Shown here in pieces: positions 53,647 through 63,764 of a DNA stretch of 64,000 nucleotides. The notes under the pieces were generated by a model. That model saw only the letters and a list, made by a program, of their open reading frames with translations, was not told the DNA's origin and made no database searches. The stretch is from an uncultured Siphonobacter sp. (GTDB lineage: Bacteria; Bacteroidota; Bacteroidia; Cytophagales; Spirosomataceae). Position 1 is the first letter of the stretch; each line of letters begins with the position of its first letter. The stretch is from assembly GCA_913775095.1 (NCBI GenBank), contig CAJYIW010000015.1, positions 80,768 to 144,767 on the forward strand, written 5' to 3'. The translations under genes were made by a program, and so were the position numbers.

Positions 53647-56600
53647 CTACAAGTTGAGATTAATACCGAAGGTGTACACCTTGGTAATGGGGTAGAACTG
53701 ACTGCCATCTCCCGTGGCATTCGTCATTTCGGGATCCCATCCTTTGTAGAAGCGGTTAAGTGAAAAGAGATTCTGTCCGCTGAAATACAGCCGAAGCCGA
53801 TTGATTTTCCATTTCTGCAGTACTTCGGCGGGCAGGCTATACCCAACCTGCAGGTTTTTCAGACGAGCGAAACTACCGTCCCGATTCCAGTACGTAGAAG
53901 TCTGAATGGTTCCGCTGCCCATCTGAAGGTTCGTCAGTTTGGGATACTTCGCGTTGGGATCGGGGTTATCGGTTGTCCAGCGGTTGTCCACCTGCCAGCG
54001 TTGAATTTGTCCGCCGTTGTAGAACGCAAAGGCCGAGTACGAGCCAATTTGTTTCTGATAACCCGCCAGTCCCTGAATCAATGCCGAGACATCAAATCCT
54101 TTGTAATCCAGGGACAAATTAACGCCAAAAGTGTATTTAGGCACGGTAGTCCCAATCACTTTTCGGTCATAGGTGGCATCTACTTTCCCGTCGGGAACAC
54201 CGTTGGGGCCGCTGATATCCTTATACCGAACAAAACCCGGTTGGGCAGCGTACGGCTGGGCCGGGTAGTTGCTGATGTCGTCCGTGCTGGTAAACAACCC
54301 GTCCGCTTCGTAACCATAAATGATTCCGATGGGTTGTCCGACAAAGAGTCCGCTGCCAATGTTTTGCTGTAATCCATCGGCTAAACCTGTGATGCGGTTT
54401 TTGATGTAGGAGAAGTTCGGTGAAATGGCCCAGTTCAGGGCATTGCTTTTACCCCGATACGTTAATTGGGCCTCAAATCCGGTATTCCTGACACTGCCCA
54501 CATTCACGGCTGAAGTACCCAGGCCCAGGGTGGAAGAAGTGGCAACGGTATACAGAACGCCCGTCGTTTTCTTGTCGAACAGGTCGAGCACCAGGCTTAA
54601 TTTTCCTTTCCAGACGCTCACATCCAGTCCAAGATTGGAGATGGCGGTTTCTTCCCAGGTAATGTCGCCGTTGCTGAGACGGGTCGTTGCCGCTCCCGTA
54701 GCCAGCGTTCCGCCGAAGGAGTAGTTCTGACCTAAACTTACCAGGTTCTGATATGGGTACGTCCCTACGTTCTGGTTGCCTAATACTCCCCAGGAAGCTC
54801 TCAGTTTCAGGTTATCCAGCCAGGTAGCCGTGTGAAGAAACTCCTCTTCGGAGATTCTCCAGCCCGCAGAGAAGGAGGGGAAAACGCCCCAGCGGCCTTT
54901 GGCCGGGAAGCGGGAAGTTCCGTCCGCCCGCAGGTTTGCTTCCAGTAAGTAGCGGTCTTTGAATGAATAATTGAGCCGGCCAAAAACCGATCGAATCCCC
55001 CAGGAAGAGGCTGAACCCGAGGAACTCATGCCCGTGCCCGACCCCGCATTTAACTCGTACAGCAAGGAGGTGGGAAAGTCCCGGCGGAATCCTGAGATGT
55101 ACGAATCATTGTATTCTTCCTGCGATACCCCCGCCAGAATGGTGAAAGAATGATCCTGAATCACTTTAGCGTAGGAAAGCAGGGATTGCAGGGTTACCTG
55201 CGTCCCCTGGCCGGAATACACGTTAAGGTTATTAGGCCCTACGTATTTATTGGCATCAAACTGAAAGTCAGAACCATAGGTCTTGTTGTAGTTACTCCAG
55301 AAGTTATAACCGACTTTCCCACTCAGGTTTAGCCCCGGCAGGATGTTCCAGTTCATTTCCGCTCCTCCTAAAAAGTAGTTGTTCGTTCCTTTGTAGAAAG
55401 AGTTACTGGCTAACCAGGCTTCGGGACTGTAATTATCCTGGTACCCGTAGGTGCCATCGGATTTACGTCCGGCATAGATGGGCCCCTGACGAACGGCAAA
55501 ATTGATCATGTTGTTCATGCCGCCGCTGTTCTGATTGGGCGAATGGTTTTCGGCCGTATAGCCCTGAAGGCTTACTTTCAGCGTCAGCTTGTCACTGAGC
55601 TGGCTGTCATTGTTAAAAAGGAAATTGTAGCGGGTGTATCCATTCTTGGCCACAATGCCGTCCTGCGACAGATAACTCACCGAAAACAAATTGCGACTCC
55701 GCTCCGTACCCCCCGCAAAATTCAGTGAGTGCGACATCTGAAAACCGCTACCTGAAGTCATCAGATTTTTAAAATGCGGTACGTTAGGATAGTTATCTGG
55801 ATCGGACTGGTTGCGAAAAGTCTCAATTTGAGCAGCCGTGTACGAGGGCGACTGTCCCGAATTCTGATTGGCTTCATTCTTGAGCTGAGCGTATTCCCAG
55901 GAATCCACAAATTCGGGTAAGGCGGTGGGCTTTTGCCAGCCCAGGTAATTATTGTACGTCACCTGAAGCTTGCCACTCTGACCGCGTTTGGTTTCAATGA
56001 GGATAACCCCGTTCGCGGCCCGACTACCGTAGATGGAAGCCGAAGCGGCATCCTTAAGTACGGAAACGCTTTTGATGTTGTTGGGGTCTACATCATTAAT
56101 GGAAGTAGCCAGACCATCCACCAGAATCAGGGGACCGCCCCCGGCTCCGTAGGAACCAATCCCCCGGATGGTAATGCCGGCCCCATCATTGCTGGGCTGA
56201 CCCGATCCCTGGGAAACAACGACGCCCGTGACCAAACCGGCCAAAGCCTGCGAAGCCTGGGTAATGGGACGGTTTTCAATTTCTTTCGTTGAAATACTGG
56301 AAACCGATCCCGTTAGGTTTACTTTTTTCTGTGTGCCATACCCCACCACCACTACTTCGGTCAGAGCTTTGCTGTCGGTTTGCAGGACGATATCGACGGC
56401 CGTCTTGCCTGAACTAACGACGACGCTCTGACTGAGGTAACCCACGGAAGAAATAAGTAACGTACCTCCTTCATCCGGAATACTCAGAGAAAATTTCCCG
56501 TCAGGGTTAGAAGTAGTCCCGATGTTAGCGTTTTCCTGGAGGCGAATCGTAGCCCCCGGAACGGCCGCTCCTTTTTCGTCCGTGATCTTACCCGTGAGGA

Positions 56601-56763
56601 TAAAAGCAGGAATGGCGTTTCTGTGGTTACCAGGAAAAACGGACGCAGGACTTTTCTCAGCAGGTAACGGAAGGGCTCGGGTGGACCCGGCAGCTAAGGT
56701 CAATCCTAACAGGATTGCCTGCTGCATCACCCTTGGGGAAAGGGGGAAAATAGAGTTTTTCAT
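53647..56763 (-). CDS. SusC/RagA-type TonB-dependent outer-membrane receptor
   Basis: 1038 residues. N-terminal signal and the CarboxypepD_reg-like domain (LTGKITDEKGAAVPGATIRL, SIPDEGGTLLISSVGYLSQS), then the SusC-specific TEVVVVGYGTQKKVNLTGSV motif and the plug (IENRPITQASQALAGLVTGV, ITIRGIGSYGAGGGPLILVD, IKSVSVLKDAASASIYGSRA), then a barrel of about 22 strands ending YTFGINLNL. A full-length intact gene that partners the SusD gene 23 bp downstream. The gap of 358 bp to the mutarotase gene upstream leaves room for its own promoter. Confidence 0.97.
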   Translation of the reverse strand: MKNSIFPLSPRVMQQAILLGLTLAAGSTRALPLPAEKSPASVFPGNHRNAIPAFILTGKITDEKGAAVPGATIRLQENANIGTTSNPDGKFSLSIPDEGGTLLISSVGYLSQSVVVSSGKTAVDIVLQTDSKALTEVVVVGYGTQKKVNLTGSVSSISTKEIENRPITQASQALAGLVTGVVVSQGSGQPSNDGAGITIRGIGSYGAGGGPLILVDGLATSINDVDPNNIKSVSVLKDAASASIYGSRAANGVILIETKRGQSGKLQVTYNNYLGWQKPTALPEFVDSWEYAQLKNEANQNSGQSPSYTAAQIETFRNQSDPDNYPNVPHFKNLMTSGSGFQMSHSLNFAGGTERSRNLFSVSYLSQDGIVAKNGYTRYNFLFNNDSQLSDKLTLKVSLQGYTAENHSPNQNSGGMNNMINFAVRQGPIYAGRKSDGTYGYQDNYSPEAWLASNSFYKGTNNYFLGGAEMNWNILPGLNLSGKVGYNFWSNYNKTYGSDFQFDANKYVGPNNLNVYSGQGTQVTLQSLLSYAKVIQDHSFTILAGVSQEEYNDSYISGFRRDFPTSLLYELNAGSGTGMSSSGSASSWGIRSVFGRLNYSFKDRYLLEANLRADGTSRFPAKGRWGVFPSFSAGWRISEEEFLHTATWLDNLKLRASWGVLGNQNVGTYPYQNLVSLGQNYSFGGTLATGAATTRLSNGDITWEETAISNLGLDVSVWKGKLSLVLDLFDKKTTGVLYTVATSSTLGLGTSAVNVGSVRNTGFEAQLTYRGKSNALNWAISPNFSYIKNRITGLADGLQQNIGSGLFVGQPIGIIYGYEADGLFTSTDDISNYPAQPYAAQPGFVRYKDISGPNGVPDGKVDATYDRKVIGTTVPKYTFGVNLSLDYKGFDVSALIQGLAGYQKQIGSYSAFAFYNGGQIQRWQVDNRWTTDNPDPNAKYPKLTNLQMGSGTIQTSTYWNRDGSFARLKNLQVGYSLPAEVLQKWKINRLRLYFSGQNLFSLNRFYKGWDPEMTNATGDGSQFYPITKVYTFGINLNL

Positions 56764-57121
56764 AGTAAATGCATCAAGGTAAAATAAAGGTTATACAACA
56801 GCCCCGACTAAAGGCTGTGGAGGGTTACCCCCTGCTAACACAGGAGGAAACGGAGTCATTAGCGTTTTTTTAGTTCATAGGCTTAGCGAGCTACATGAAA
56901 AAGCATTGATAAGCTTAAACGGCGTAGGGTAGTAAGATAGACTTGATATATTCTTACTAAAATGATTGGGAAGAGGCCAGTATCCTGGACATGCTTACGC
57001 TTCCGGATGACCGGAAGTGCAAGCATCCCAAGCATGGGAGATCGAACTAACTCTACTATATATACGTAATTATCAAACCAGCACGGAAACCATAAGCAGC
57101 CTCAGGAATACAGCCAAAAGA
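56764..57121. other. Spacer of 358 bp upstream of SusC
   Basis: No gene. Holds an imperfect inverted repeat (ATGCTTACGCTTCCGG at 56992-57007 and CCGGAAGTGCAAGCAT at 57012-57027), perhaps a weak terminator of the fucosidase/mutarotase unit or part of the SusC leader. Confidence 0.45.
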
Positions 57122-57466
57122 TTAAGCAGGAATTAAGCTAAAGATGCGATCCATTCGCACCCATTTTTCATCTGGAGCCGATCCGATCAGCGGAAGCTGA
57201 AATTGTGACATCAGGGCTTCCCATTCCATCACTTTGGCATTGCCTCGATCCATTTGCTCCTTGCGACTAAAGTCAAAATCATCTTTCGTTTCCATAATCA
57301 TGAAGAGCCGATTGCCGGTTCGATAGATTTCCATAGCGGTTACGCCACTAGCGAGAATGCTTTGGGTAACCTCAGGCCAGGCATTTTCAGGTTTATGATA
57401 GTTTTCATACTGATGGATGAGCTCGGGATCATTCTTCAAATCCAGAGCCAGGCAGAATTTTTTCAT
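57122..57466 (-). CDS. L-rhamnose/L-fucose mutarotase family protein
   Basis: 114 residues, the size of the family (DUF718/RhaM-type). The pattern is clear: FCLALDLKNDPELIHQYENY with the conserved H/Y, VTQSILASGVTAMEIYRTGN, LFMIMETKDDFDF and the late DEKWVRMDRIFSL. These dimeric enzymes interconvert the alpha and beta anomers of L-rhamnose or L-fucose. It starts 8 bp after the alpha-L-fucosidase stop in the same direction, so L-fucose is the likely substrate. Start ATG at 57466 fits. Confidence 0.92.
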   Translation of the reverse strand: MKKFCLALDLKNDPELIHQYENYHKPENAWPEVTQSILASGVTAMEIYRTGNRLFMIMETKDDFDFSRKEQMDRGNAKVMEWEALMSQFQLPLIGSAPDEKWVRMDRIFSLIPA

Positions 57467-57474
57467 ACGCGGGT

Positions 57475-59100
57475 CTAGACAATTTTCAGGGCATTGGCAT
57501 ACCCCAGAGCGGCTTTATTTTCCGGCATCTGCACCACCAGTCCCTGACTGGTTTGCTCAAACGACAGCGAATCACTGCCCCCGAGCAGCGAGACACGGCG
57601 AACGGGGGTAGGACGTAAGCCCTTCTCGGTTGCCAGCGAAGTAATCACTACTTTTCCGTTCTCGGGCCAGCCCATCACCGTAGCATATAGGTCGTCGCCT
57701 TTGGTCGTAAACCGAATATCCCGGGCAGTAAAAGCTTTGCCTTTCCCTTCGTTGAAACCCTGGGCCGAAAGCGGGGCTGCTCCTTCCTGAGCCGGTCCTT
57801 CGCCAAATACCTTCCAGGGGCGAGTCCCGTAGATGGCTTCACTGTTGACTTTCATCCAGTTACCAATTTCGGTTACGACGGCCCGCTCCTGATCATCAAT
57901 GCTGCCATCGCCCCGTACCGGAATGTTCAGCATCAGGTTTCCGTTCTTGCTGACTACGTCCACTAAGGTTTGAATGACCATTTTCGCCGATTTATACCCT
58001 TTCCGATCGTACACCGCCCGGTTGTAGTGCCAGTCTCCAATACAGGTATCGGTTTGCCAGGGCAGGGGCTCAATGGTATTGCTCTGCCCTCTTTCGATGT
58101 CCCAAACCATGCATTTCCGCTGCTGTTCATCGAGAATTTTGCCAAACACGACCGCCTGCTGGTTGCCCTGCCTGTCTATGTTTTTATTATAAAGGTGAGC
58201 GGCAATTTTCAGTCCGGCGTCGTCGATGGGCCACATCGGCAGGGCGGTATCATCGAAATAAATGAATTTAGGATTGTACTGATCAATGAGATCAATGGTT
58301 CGCTTTAAAAACTTATCGCAATACGCTTTGGTTGGTTCCGCTACGCCGTTGCCCCAGTTCCACTGGCTGTGAATCATGCCATCCTCCCAGCTATTTTTGC
58401 TTAAGGGGTGATTTTGAGCGTATAACTCCTGTGGATCCATGCCTTCCCACCACTTGCCTTTTCCGTCGGCCTTGGTCACTTTGCCATCGTAAGGAACGCC
58501 TTTGAGAGGCCCTTGTTTATCACTCCGCTGAGCCGTTTCCATCCAGCTCCAGGCATGAGACGCGTGTACACTTACCCCAAAAGGTAAACCCTGCCGGCGG
58601 GCTGCTTTTTCCCAGCCGCCAATGATGTCTTTTTTAGGGCCCACCCTGGTGGAATTCCAGGACTGATGTTTACTGTTGTATAAATCCAGGTTGTCATGGT
58701 GATTAGCCATAGCCATAAAATACTGGGCTCCGGCCTGCTTGTAAAAAGCGACCAGTTCTTCGGGATTCCAGTTTTCGGCTTTCCACTCGTGAATGACATC
58801 CTTGAAGCCAAACTTGGAAGGATGACCGTATTTTTTTACGTGATAGTTATACTGATGACTCCCTTCCTGATACATACCTCTGGCGTACCAGTCGCCCGCT
58901 TCAGCCTGGCACTGGGGTCCCCAGTGAGCCCAGATTCCAAATTTGGCATCCTTAAACCACTGCGGCGTTTGAAATTGTTCCAGGGATGACCAGGTGGGCA
59001 AAAACGGGCCTTTTCGGGTTTCCTGACCCAGGGCAACCTTGGTAAGGCTCAGCACCGGTAATAAACCAAATGTACTTTTTAGCAGGGTTCGGCGATTCAT
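57475..59100 (-). CDS. GH29-type alpha-L-fucosidase, exported
   Basis: About 541 residues from the ATG at 59100, which opens an N-terminal export signal with a twin Arg (MNRRTLLKSTFGLLPVLSLT). The catalytic TIM barrel is recognisable: FKDAKFGIWAHWGPQCQAEA, YFMAMANHHDNLDLYNSKHQ, then FIYFDDTALPMW with the nucleophile Asp near residue 280, and TCIGDWHYNRAVYD. The C-terminal domain follows (EAIYGTRPWKVFGEGPAQEG). It should release L-fucose from glycans by retaining hydrolysis. It is 8 bp from the mutarotase gene and divergent from an AraC regulator. An upstream in-frame ATG (59175) exists but lacks a reason to be used. Confidence 0.9.
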   Translation of the reverse strand: MNRRTLLKSTFGLLPVLSLTKVALGQETRKGPFLPTWSSLEQFQTPQWFKDAKFGIWAHWGPQCQAEAGDWYARGMYQEGSHQYNYHVKKYGHPSKFGFKDVIHEWKAENWNPEELVAFYKQAGAQYFMAMANHHDNLDLYNSKHQSWNSTRVGPKKDIIGGWEKAARRQGLPFGVSVHASHAWSWMETAQRSDKQGPLKGVPYDGKVTKADGKGKWWEGMDPQELYAQNHPLSKNSWEDGMIHSQWNWGNGVAEPTKAYCDKFLKRTIDLIDQYNPKFIYFDDTALPMWPIDDAGLKIAAHLYNKNIDRQGNQQAVVFGKILDEQQRKCMVWDIERGQSNTIEPLPWQTDTCIGDWHYNRAVYDRKGYKSAKMVIQTLVDVVSKNGNLMLNIPVRGDGSIDDQERAVVTEIGNWMKVNSEAIYGTRPWKVFGEGPAQEGAAPLSAQGFNEGKGKAFTARDIRFTTKGDDLYATVMGWPENGKVVITSLATEKGLRPTPVRRVSLLGGSDSLSFEQTSQGLVVQMPENKAALGYANALKIV

Positions 59101-59269
59101 GGGCGAATGTGAAGAATGGAACTGATTTCCTGTGCAATAAATAGTTAAAACAATAACACAAATGTATTGTATCATTAAATATTAAAATTGTACAAAATGG
59201 CTTTTGTTTTTAACAAATCGGGTTCTGTAAGTATATTCGAATTCCCTTCACGCATCTACAAAGGCCAAA

Positions 59270-60142
59270 ATGCAAAATACGGGCTTTAAATCGACATTTT
59301 CGTTACTCCACGCTGATTACGTGAAGTTGAACAAATCGTGGAATTACCAGGACGTTATGAGCCCTTTCTGTCGAATTTATCTGATCGATGGGGGGGAGGG
59401 CTCCTTAGGAGATACCGATCAGCGGCTGAAACTGGAAGCGGGATATTTGTATTTAATTCCAAGTTTTACGCGGTGTGATCATAAATGCACGGACTTCCTG
59501 AGTCAGTACTACGTTCACATTCTGGAGGAAAATCCAGCGGATCTGTCCATATTTGCTCACAACCGACGCGTCATCAAAATACAATATCAACCGGAAGACC
59601 TGAGCCTTTTCAAGCGTTTGCTGGCTTTAAACCCGGAGCGGGATTTGAGAAGGAGTGACGACCCCGGAGAATATCAGAAACAACCTCTTCTCAAGGATTT
59701 CCAGCAACGAAATAATGACATTCCCTTTGCCAGTTACGTAGAAACCAACGGGCTGATTCTTCAGTTACTATCCCGGTTTTTAACGGATGAGTATTTGTTA
59801 TCCTCTCAACAAACCCGCTTACCCGTCCAAATAGAATCCGTCCTGGCCTACATCCAGACGCATTTATCCGAGCCCATCACCGTAGAGTTACTGGCTGGGC
59901 AGGTCAACCAGAGTACTCATTATTTCTCTAAAACCTTTTTATTAGCCACGGGGCAGCGGCCACTGAAATACGTGATGCATAAAAGGATTGAGAGAGCCCA
60001 ATTCTTAATGCTCACGACCGCCGTAAGTCTGTCGGAAATTGCCCTGGAAACCGGCTTTGAAAGTCTGTCGTATTTTTCCCGGAGTTTCCGGAAGGTGGTG
60101 GGGCAGAGTCCCCGGCAGTACTATAAGGCTAACCTGTTTTAG
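59270..60142 (+). CDS. AraC family transcriptional regulator
   Basis: 290 residues. An N-terminal cupin-like sensing half (about 1-180, GEGSLGDTDQRLKLEAGYLY) and the paired helix-turn-helix at the C-terminus: PITVELLAGQVNQSTHYFSK and LSEIALETGFESLSYFSRSF then the RKVVGQSPRQYY end. Divergent from the fucosidase/mutarotase unit by about 170 bp, which is the usual place of a local sugar-sensing activator. The inducer may be a fucose-derived sugar, but this is inference. A hairpin follows the stop. Confidence 0.93.
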   Translation: MQNTGFKSTFSLLHADYVKLNKSWNYQDVMSPFCRIYLIDGGEGSLGDTDQRLKLEAGYLYLIPSFTRCDHKCTDFLSQYYVHILEENPADLSIFAHNRRVIKIQYQPEDLSLFKRLLALNPERDLRRSDDPGEYQKQPLLKDFQQRNNDIPFASYVETNGLILQLLSRFLTDEYLLSSQQTRLPVQIESVLAYIQTHLSEPITVELLAGQVNQSTHYFSKTFLLATGQRPLKYVMHKRIERAQFLMLTTAVSLSEIALETGFESLSYFSRSFRKVVGQSPRQYYKANLF

Positions 60143-60508
60143 TAAGCAGTCCTGGTCAGGCCTCTGGAGCTTTTAATCGGGAATTCGTAAAAGCTCAGTG
60201 GAAGTGATTCCGTTGAGCTTTTTCTGATCTCTCGCTAATACCCTTCAAACGCCTTCTTACTACTCACAGGCTAAACTTTCTTTTTTCTTAGCACTTTAGA
60301 CGTATGATTTTATACTGATTGAACCTACCTACGTAAATTCCTAAATTTTCAGGTCGCACGGCAACGCGAGGCTCTAGTATAGCTTTTATACCTGCCCTGA
60401 TTACCTGACCCTGCTATATTTGCCGGATCGGGCCGAATTTACGTTCTGTCAAGGCCCGGATACAGGGGCTTCACCCAGGGTCTCCTGTGAGATTTTTAAG
60501 TAGACTGC
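60143..60508. other. Spacer of 366 bp
   Basis: Holds a terminator (60189-60222) and the upstream region of the FUSC gene; no other gene seen. Confidence 0.5.
60189..60222 (+). terminator. Terminator after AraC gene
   Basis: AAAAGCTCAGTGGAA and TTCCGTTGAGCTTTTT arms (one mismatch), with a T-run at the end, about 46 bp after the stop. Confidence 0.75.
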
Positions 60509-62653
60509 ATGAATCAAAAAAGAATCAAACAGCGGATCGTTCGATTTCTTACCGGCGAGTATTTCACCGATGCCCTTCGCATCACCCTCAGCATCATCAT
60601 TCCCGCAGGAACGCTGTTCGCTTTCGGGTTATCTCAACCGGCCATCGGAGTGGCTCACGGGGCTCTTCTGATCGCCCTGACCGATGGACGTGGAACGATT
60701 GAAGATAAACGCACGACTTCCGTCGTCAGTATTATTCTGTTTTTTGTGGTATCCCTGCTCACCATCGCGGCATTGCCCCATCCCTGGCTTCTGGGAGTCG
60801 TGTTCTTTGCCGTGACGCTGGGGTGTTCCCTGCTTACTGCCTACGGTAGCCGAATGTCCATTACGGGCACGGCCGCCATTGTACTCATGATTTTTATCTG
60901 GGGACTCAAACCTGCCGGGTACTGGTTTTGCCTGTATCTTTTGATGGGGGGCATCTGGTATTACGCGGTTAGTCTGCTGCATTTGTGGCTATGGCCCGAA
61001 CGATACCTTCGCTATGCCATCTCGGACTGTCTTCGCGTTACCCATGAGTATCTGAAAGTAAAAGCCCTTTTCTACGATACGGATATTGCTCTCGAAGATT
61101 GCTACAAACAAGCCATCCTTTCCCATAACCGGGTAAGCGAAGCCCAGCAGCAGCTGCGGAGTATTCTGTTACGGGACAAGGCAGCCATGCATCGGGAGAA
61201 CTCAAAAGGGCAGGCCCTGTTGCACGTGGCCGAAAAGACCATTGACCTGTATGAGCAAATCACGGCGATTCATTATGACTATGACTTCCTTCGAAATCAG
61301 TTTGCCATTACGGGTGCTCTGGATCTGATTCAGCAAATGATCCGTTTGATGGCCGCTGATTTGCACCAGCTCAGCGAGATCAAACCCTTTTCGACGCCGT
61401 CCGCCGCTCTGGTTCCCTTAGCCGACCGTCCGCTTTCGCAACTGACGGCAAGGTTTGAATACCTCATCCGGAAAGAAAGTCCCTCTCATGCAGCTATTCT
61501 TTCCCGGCTCCTGGCTAACCTTACAAGTATTTACGCGGATATTCAGGGCATTTACCACACGCTGCACAGCGACATTCCGGTCAGTCTTCCTCCCAAACCT
61601 GACGTAGAGTACCATCATTTTGCTCCGTTTGAAAACCTGGAATGGAAACAACTGGTCTCGCACTTTAAAATCAGTTCTCCCATCTTCCGGTTTTCGCTCC
61701 GGCTGGCTCTTACCTGCCTGTTTTGCTACGTGCTGGCTCAGGTCTTTGCCCTCGGCACCTACAGTTACTGGATATTAATCACGGTCGTAGTGATCATTAA
61801 GCCAGCGTTTAGTCTCACCCGTGAACGAAATATCCAGCGACTTACCGGAACTCTGGCGGGAATTGCCGTCGCCCTTTGTTTGTTATTTCTCATTGGCAAT
61901 ACGGCTGTACTGCTCGTCTGGGGGGCCTTATTTCTGCTCATTTACTTCACCTTTAACCGGACCCACCACCTCCTCAGCGTCATTGCCCTGACCCCGATGG
62001 TCATCATCATCGTCTATACCTATGGCAATAGTAGCTGGAGTTTTATTCTGGAACGCATCTACGATACCCTGATTGGCTGTGCCATTGCTTTTGGAGCTAC
62101 CTATCTTTTTCCCTCCTGGGAGTCCAGCCGGGTGTTGTTTTTATGCCGGGAACTGCTAAAATCCAACGTTCATTACCTGGAAACACTCGACGATGTCCTC
62201 AGCGGAAATCCCATCAATCTCACGGCCTATAAACTGGCCCGGAAGAGTGTGTATCTGGAGCAGGCGACGCTTTCTCAATCCTTTCAGCGAATGCTTCGGG
62301 AGCCGGGTAACCAAACGGCTTCCGAGTATATCTATCGTTTTCAGATTCTGAATCACATCCTTAGTGCCAGCATTGCTTCGCTTTTCAGGGCCTTGCCGGA
62401 CCGAAACGACGCCCGTACGCCCACACTCCGGAATCGGGTAAACACCGTACGAACCGAACTTCTGCAGGGTTTACTTTTTCTCAGCACGCCACCGCAGACT
62501 GCGTCCCCTGAGAACCCGGCAAATCCGGTTTCGCTGAGCTCCGAGCATTCCCCAAAAACGTATGAGGATCCCTTTTTTCTGTTGAAAACCGTCACCCGTG
62601 AAATCAGGATCTGCTGTCTGGAGCTTCGATCGAAGGCGGGGTTAAAGGGTTGA
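60509..62653 (+). CDS. FUSC family inner-membrane protein (YccS/aromatic acid exporter-like)
   Basis: 714 residues with two groups of about six membrane segments separated by a long cytoplasmic stretch, the FUSC/YccS/YhfK layout. First group: LRITLSIIIPAGTLFAFGLS, GVAHGALLIALTDGRGTIED (conserved TDxRG loop) and SMSITGTAAI-like SRMSITGTAAIVLMIFIW. Second: FSLRLALTCLFCYVLAQVFA, YWILITVVVIIKPAFSLTRE (the KP-xFSxTR motif of the family) and YDTLIGCAIAFGATYLFP. Related proteins export aromatic acids or fusaric acid. Not clearly linked to the neighbours. Intact with normal length. Confidence 0.92.
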   Translation: MNQKRIKQRIVRFLTGEYFTDALRITLSIIIPAGTLFAFGLSQPAIGVAHGALLIALTDGRGTIEDKRTTSVVSIILFFVVSLLTIAALPHPWLLGVVFFAVTLGCSLLTAYGSRMSITGTAAIVLMIFIWGLKPAGYWFCLYLLMGGIWYYAVSLLHLWLWPERYLRYAISDCLRVTHEYLKVKALFYDTDIALEDCYKQAILSHNRVSEAQQQLRSILLRDKAAMHRENSKGQALLHVAEKTIDLYEQITAIHYDYDFLRNQFAITGALDLIQQMIRLMAADLHQLSEIKPFSTPSAALVPLADRPLSQLTARFEYLIRKESPSHAAILSRLLANLTSIYADIQGIYHTLHSDIPVSLPPKPDVEYHHFAPFENLEWKQLVSHFKISSPIFRFSLRLALTCLFCYVLAQVFALGTYSYWILITVVVIIKPAFSLTRERNIQRLTGTLAGIAVALCLLFLIGNTAVLLVWGALFLLIYFTFNRTHHLLSVIALTPMVIIIVYTYGNSSWSFILERIYDTLIGCAIAFGATYLFPSWESSRVLFLCRELLKSNVHYLETLDDVLSGNPINLTAYKLARKSVYLEQATLSQSFQRMLREPGNQTASEYIYRFQILNHILSASIASLFRALPDRNDARTPTLRNRVNTVRTELLQGLLFLSTPPQTASPENPANPVSLSSEHSPKTYEDPFFLLKTVTREIRICCLELRSKAGLKG

Positions 62654-62882
62654 GGTGAAGAGGATCATGGGCCTTAGCAAAGCCGTCTTCACTGAGCTGC
62701 TAACGCAGCAGGAGCCAGGCCTCCGGAACGACGTATTTAACATAAGTATAATTATTCAACAAAAGTATAAGCTGTCATTTCTAAATGAGGTATGGTTTGA
62801 TGGCGATGCCAGGTATCTTTGATAACTTCTGAACAAGCGTTTGACATTGTCTGAAGTAGCAAGTCCTTGAACCAAAGGTCAC

Positions 62883-63764
62883 ATGAAGAAGAAAAGCAGT
62901 TTTTCCACGCAGGGTCAGAGGGCCGATATGGGTGAATTGATCATCAACCGGATGCTTCCCAACCGATACGCTGACGCCGTTGGCCCGTTCGTTTTTTTAG
63001 ACCATATCGTTCCGGGATTTCAGTCCAGGGTCCAGACAGAAGGCACCGGGGCCCATCCCCACCGGGGCATTGCTACATTAACGTATATGTTAACTGGTGA
63101 GAGTGAACATTTAGACAGTGCGGGCAACTACGCGAAAGTACACTCCGGTGGTATTCAGTGGATGAATGCCGGAAATGGCATTATCCACGATGAAATACTG
63201 AACCCCGATTCCCGAACGGATTCATCCCTCGTCCATGCCTTTCAGTTCTGGATCAACCTGCCCTCGGCCGTTAAAGCCCGGCAACCAGCCTACCTGGCCC
63301 TCGAAAGCCATCAGGTTCCGGTCAAAACATTCGGGAATGCAAGCGGATGGATCAGGGTGCTGATGGGTTCCTTTGATGAATTAGATTCCCCCATTCCCAA
63401 CCCTTCGGAGGCATTTCTTTACCACATTCACCTGAACACCGGAGCCGATTTCACACTGAATTTTGCGGAACAAACCGAAGTAGCAGCCTTCCTGCCAACG
63501 CGGGCCGGTACCTTCAATGATGAACCTTTCGATGCAGGAGATTTCGTGGAATTCGACAGAGAAGCGGGAAGCATTACCTGTTTCAACGAAAACGCTGAAG
63601 CCTCGGATTACCTGTTATTCGGCGGAACAACCTATCAGGAACCCATTGCGGCCGAAGGGCCTTTCGTGATGAACTCCCGGCTCGAAATTGCGAACGCCTA
63701 CCGGGATTACTACAATGGCGATTACGGCACCATTGATTACGAAAAGCGAAAATCAACTCCCTAA
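62883..63764 (+). CDS. Pirin family bicupin protein
   Basis: 293 residues. The metal site residues are present: GAHPHRGIATLTYMLTGES (two His and Tyr) and NAGNGIIHDEILNPDS (His and Glu), the same order as in human pirin. The N-terminal MGELIINRMLPNRYADAVGP then FVFLDHIVPG pattern is typical. The C-terminal cupin is intact. Bacterial pirins include quercetinase-like enzymes and redox regulators; no closer assignment is possible. It follows the FUSC gene by 229 bp and ends 236 bp before the window edge, where an ATG at 63993 may open the next gene. Confidence 0.92.
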   Translation: MKKKSSFSTQGQRADMGELIINRMLPNRYADAVGPFVFLDHIVPGFQSRVQTEGTGAHPHRGIATLTYMLTGESEHLDSAGNYAKVHSGGIQWMNAGNGIIHDEILNPDSRTDSSLVHAFQFWINLPSAVKARQPAYLALESHQVPVKTFGNASGWIRVLMGSFDELDSPIPNPSEAFLYHIHLNTGADFTLNFAEQTEVAAFLPTRAGTFNDEPFDAGDFVEFDREAGSITCFNENAEASDYLLFGGTTYQEPIAAEGPFVMNSRLEIANAYRDYYNGDYGTIDYEKRKSTP

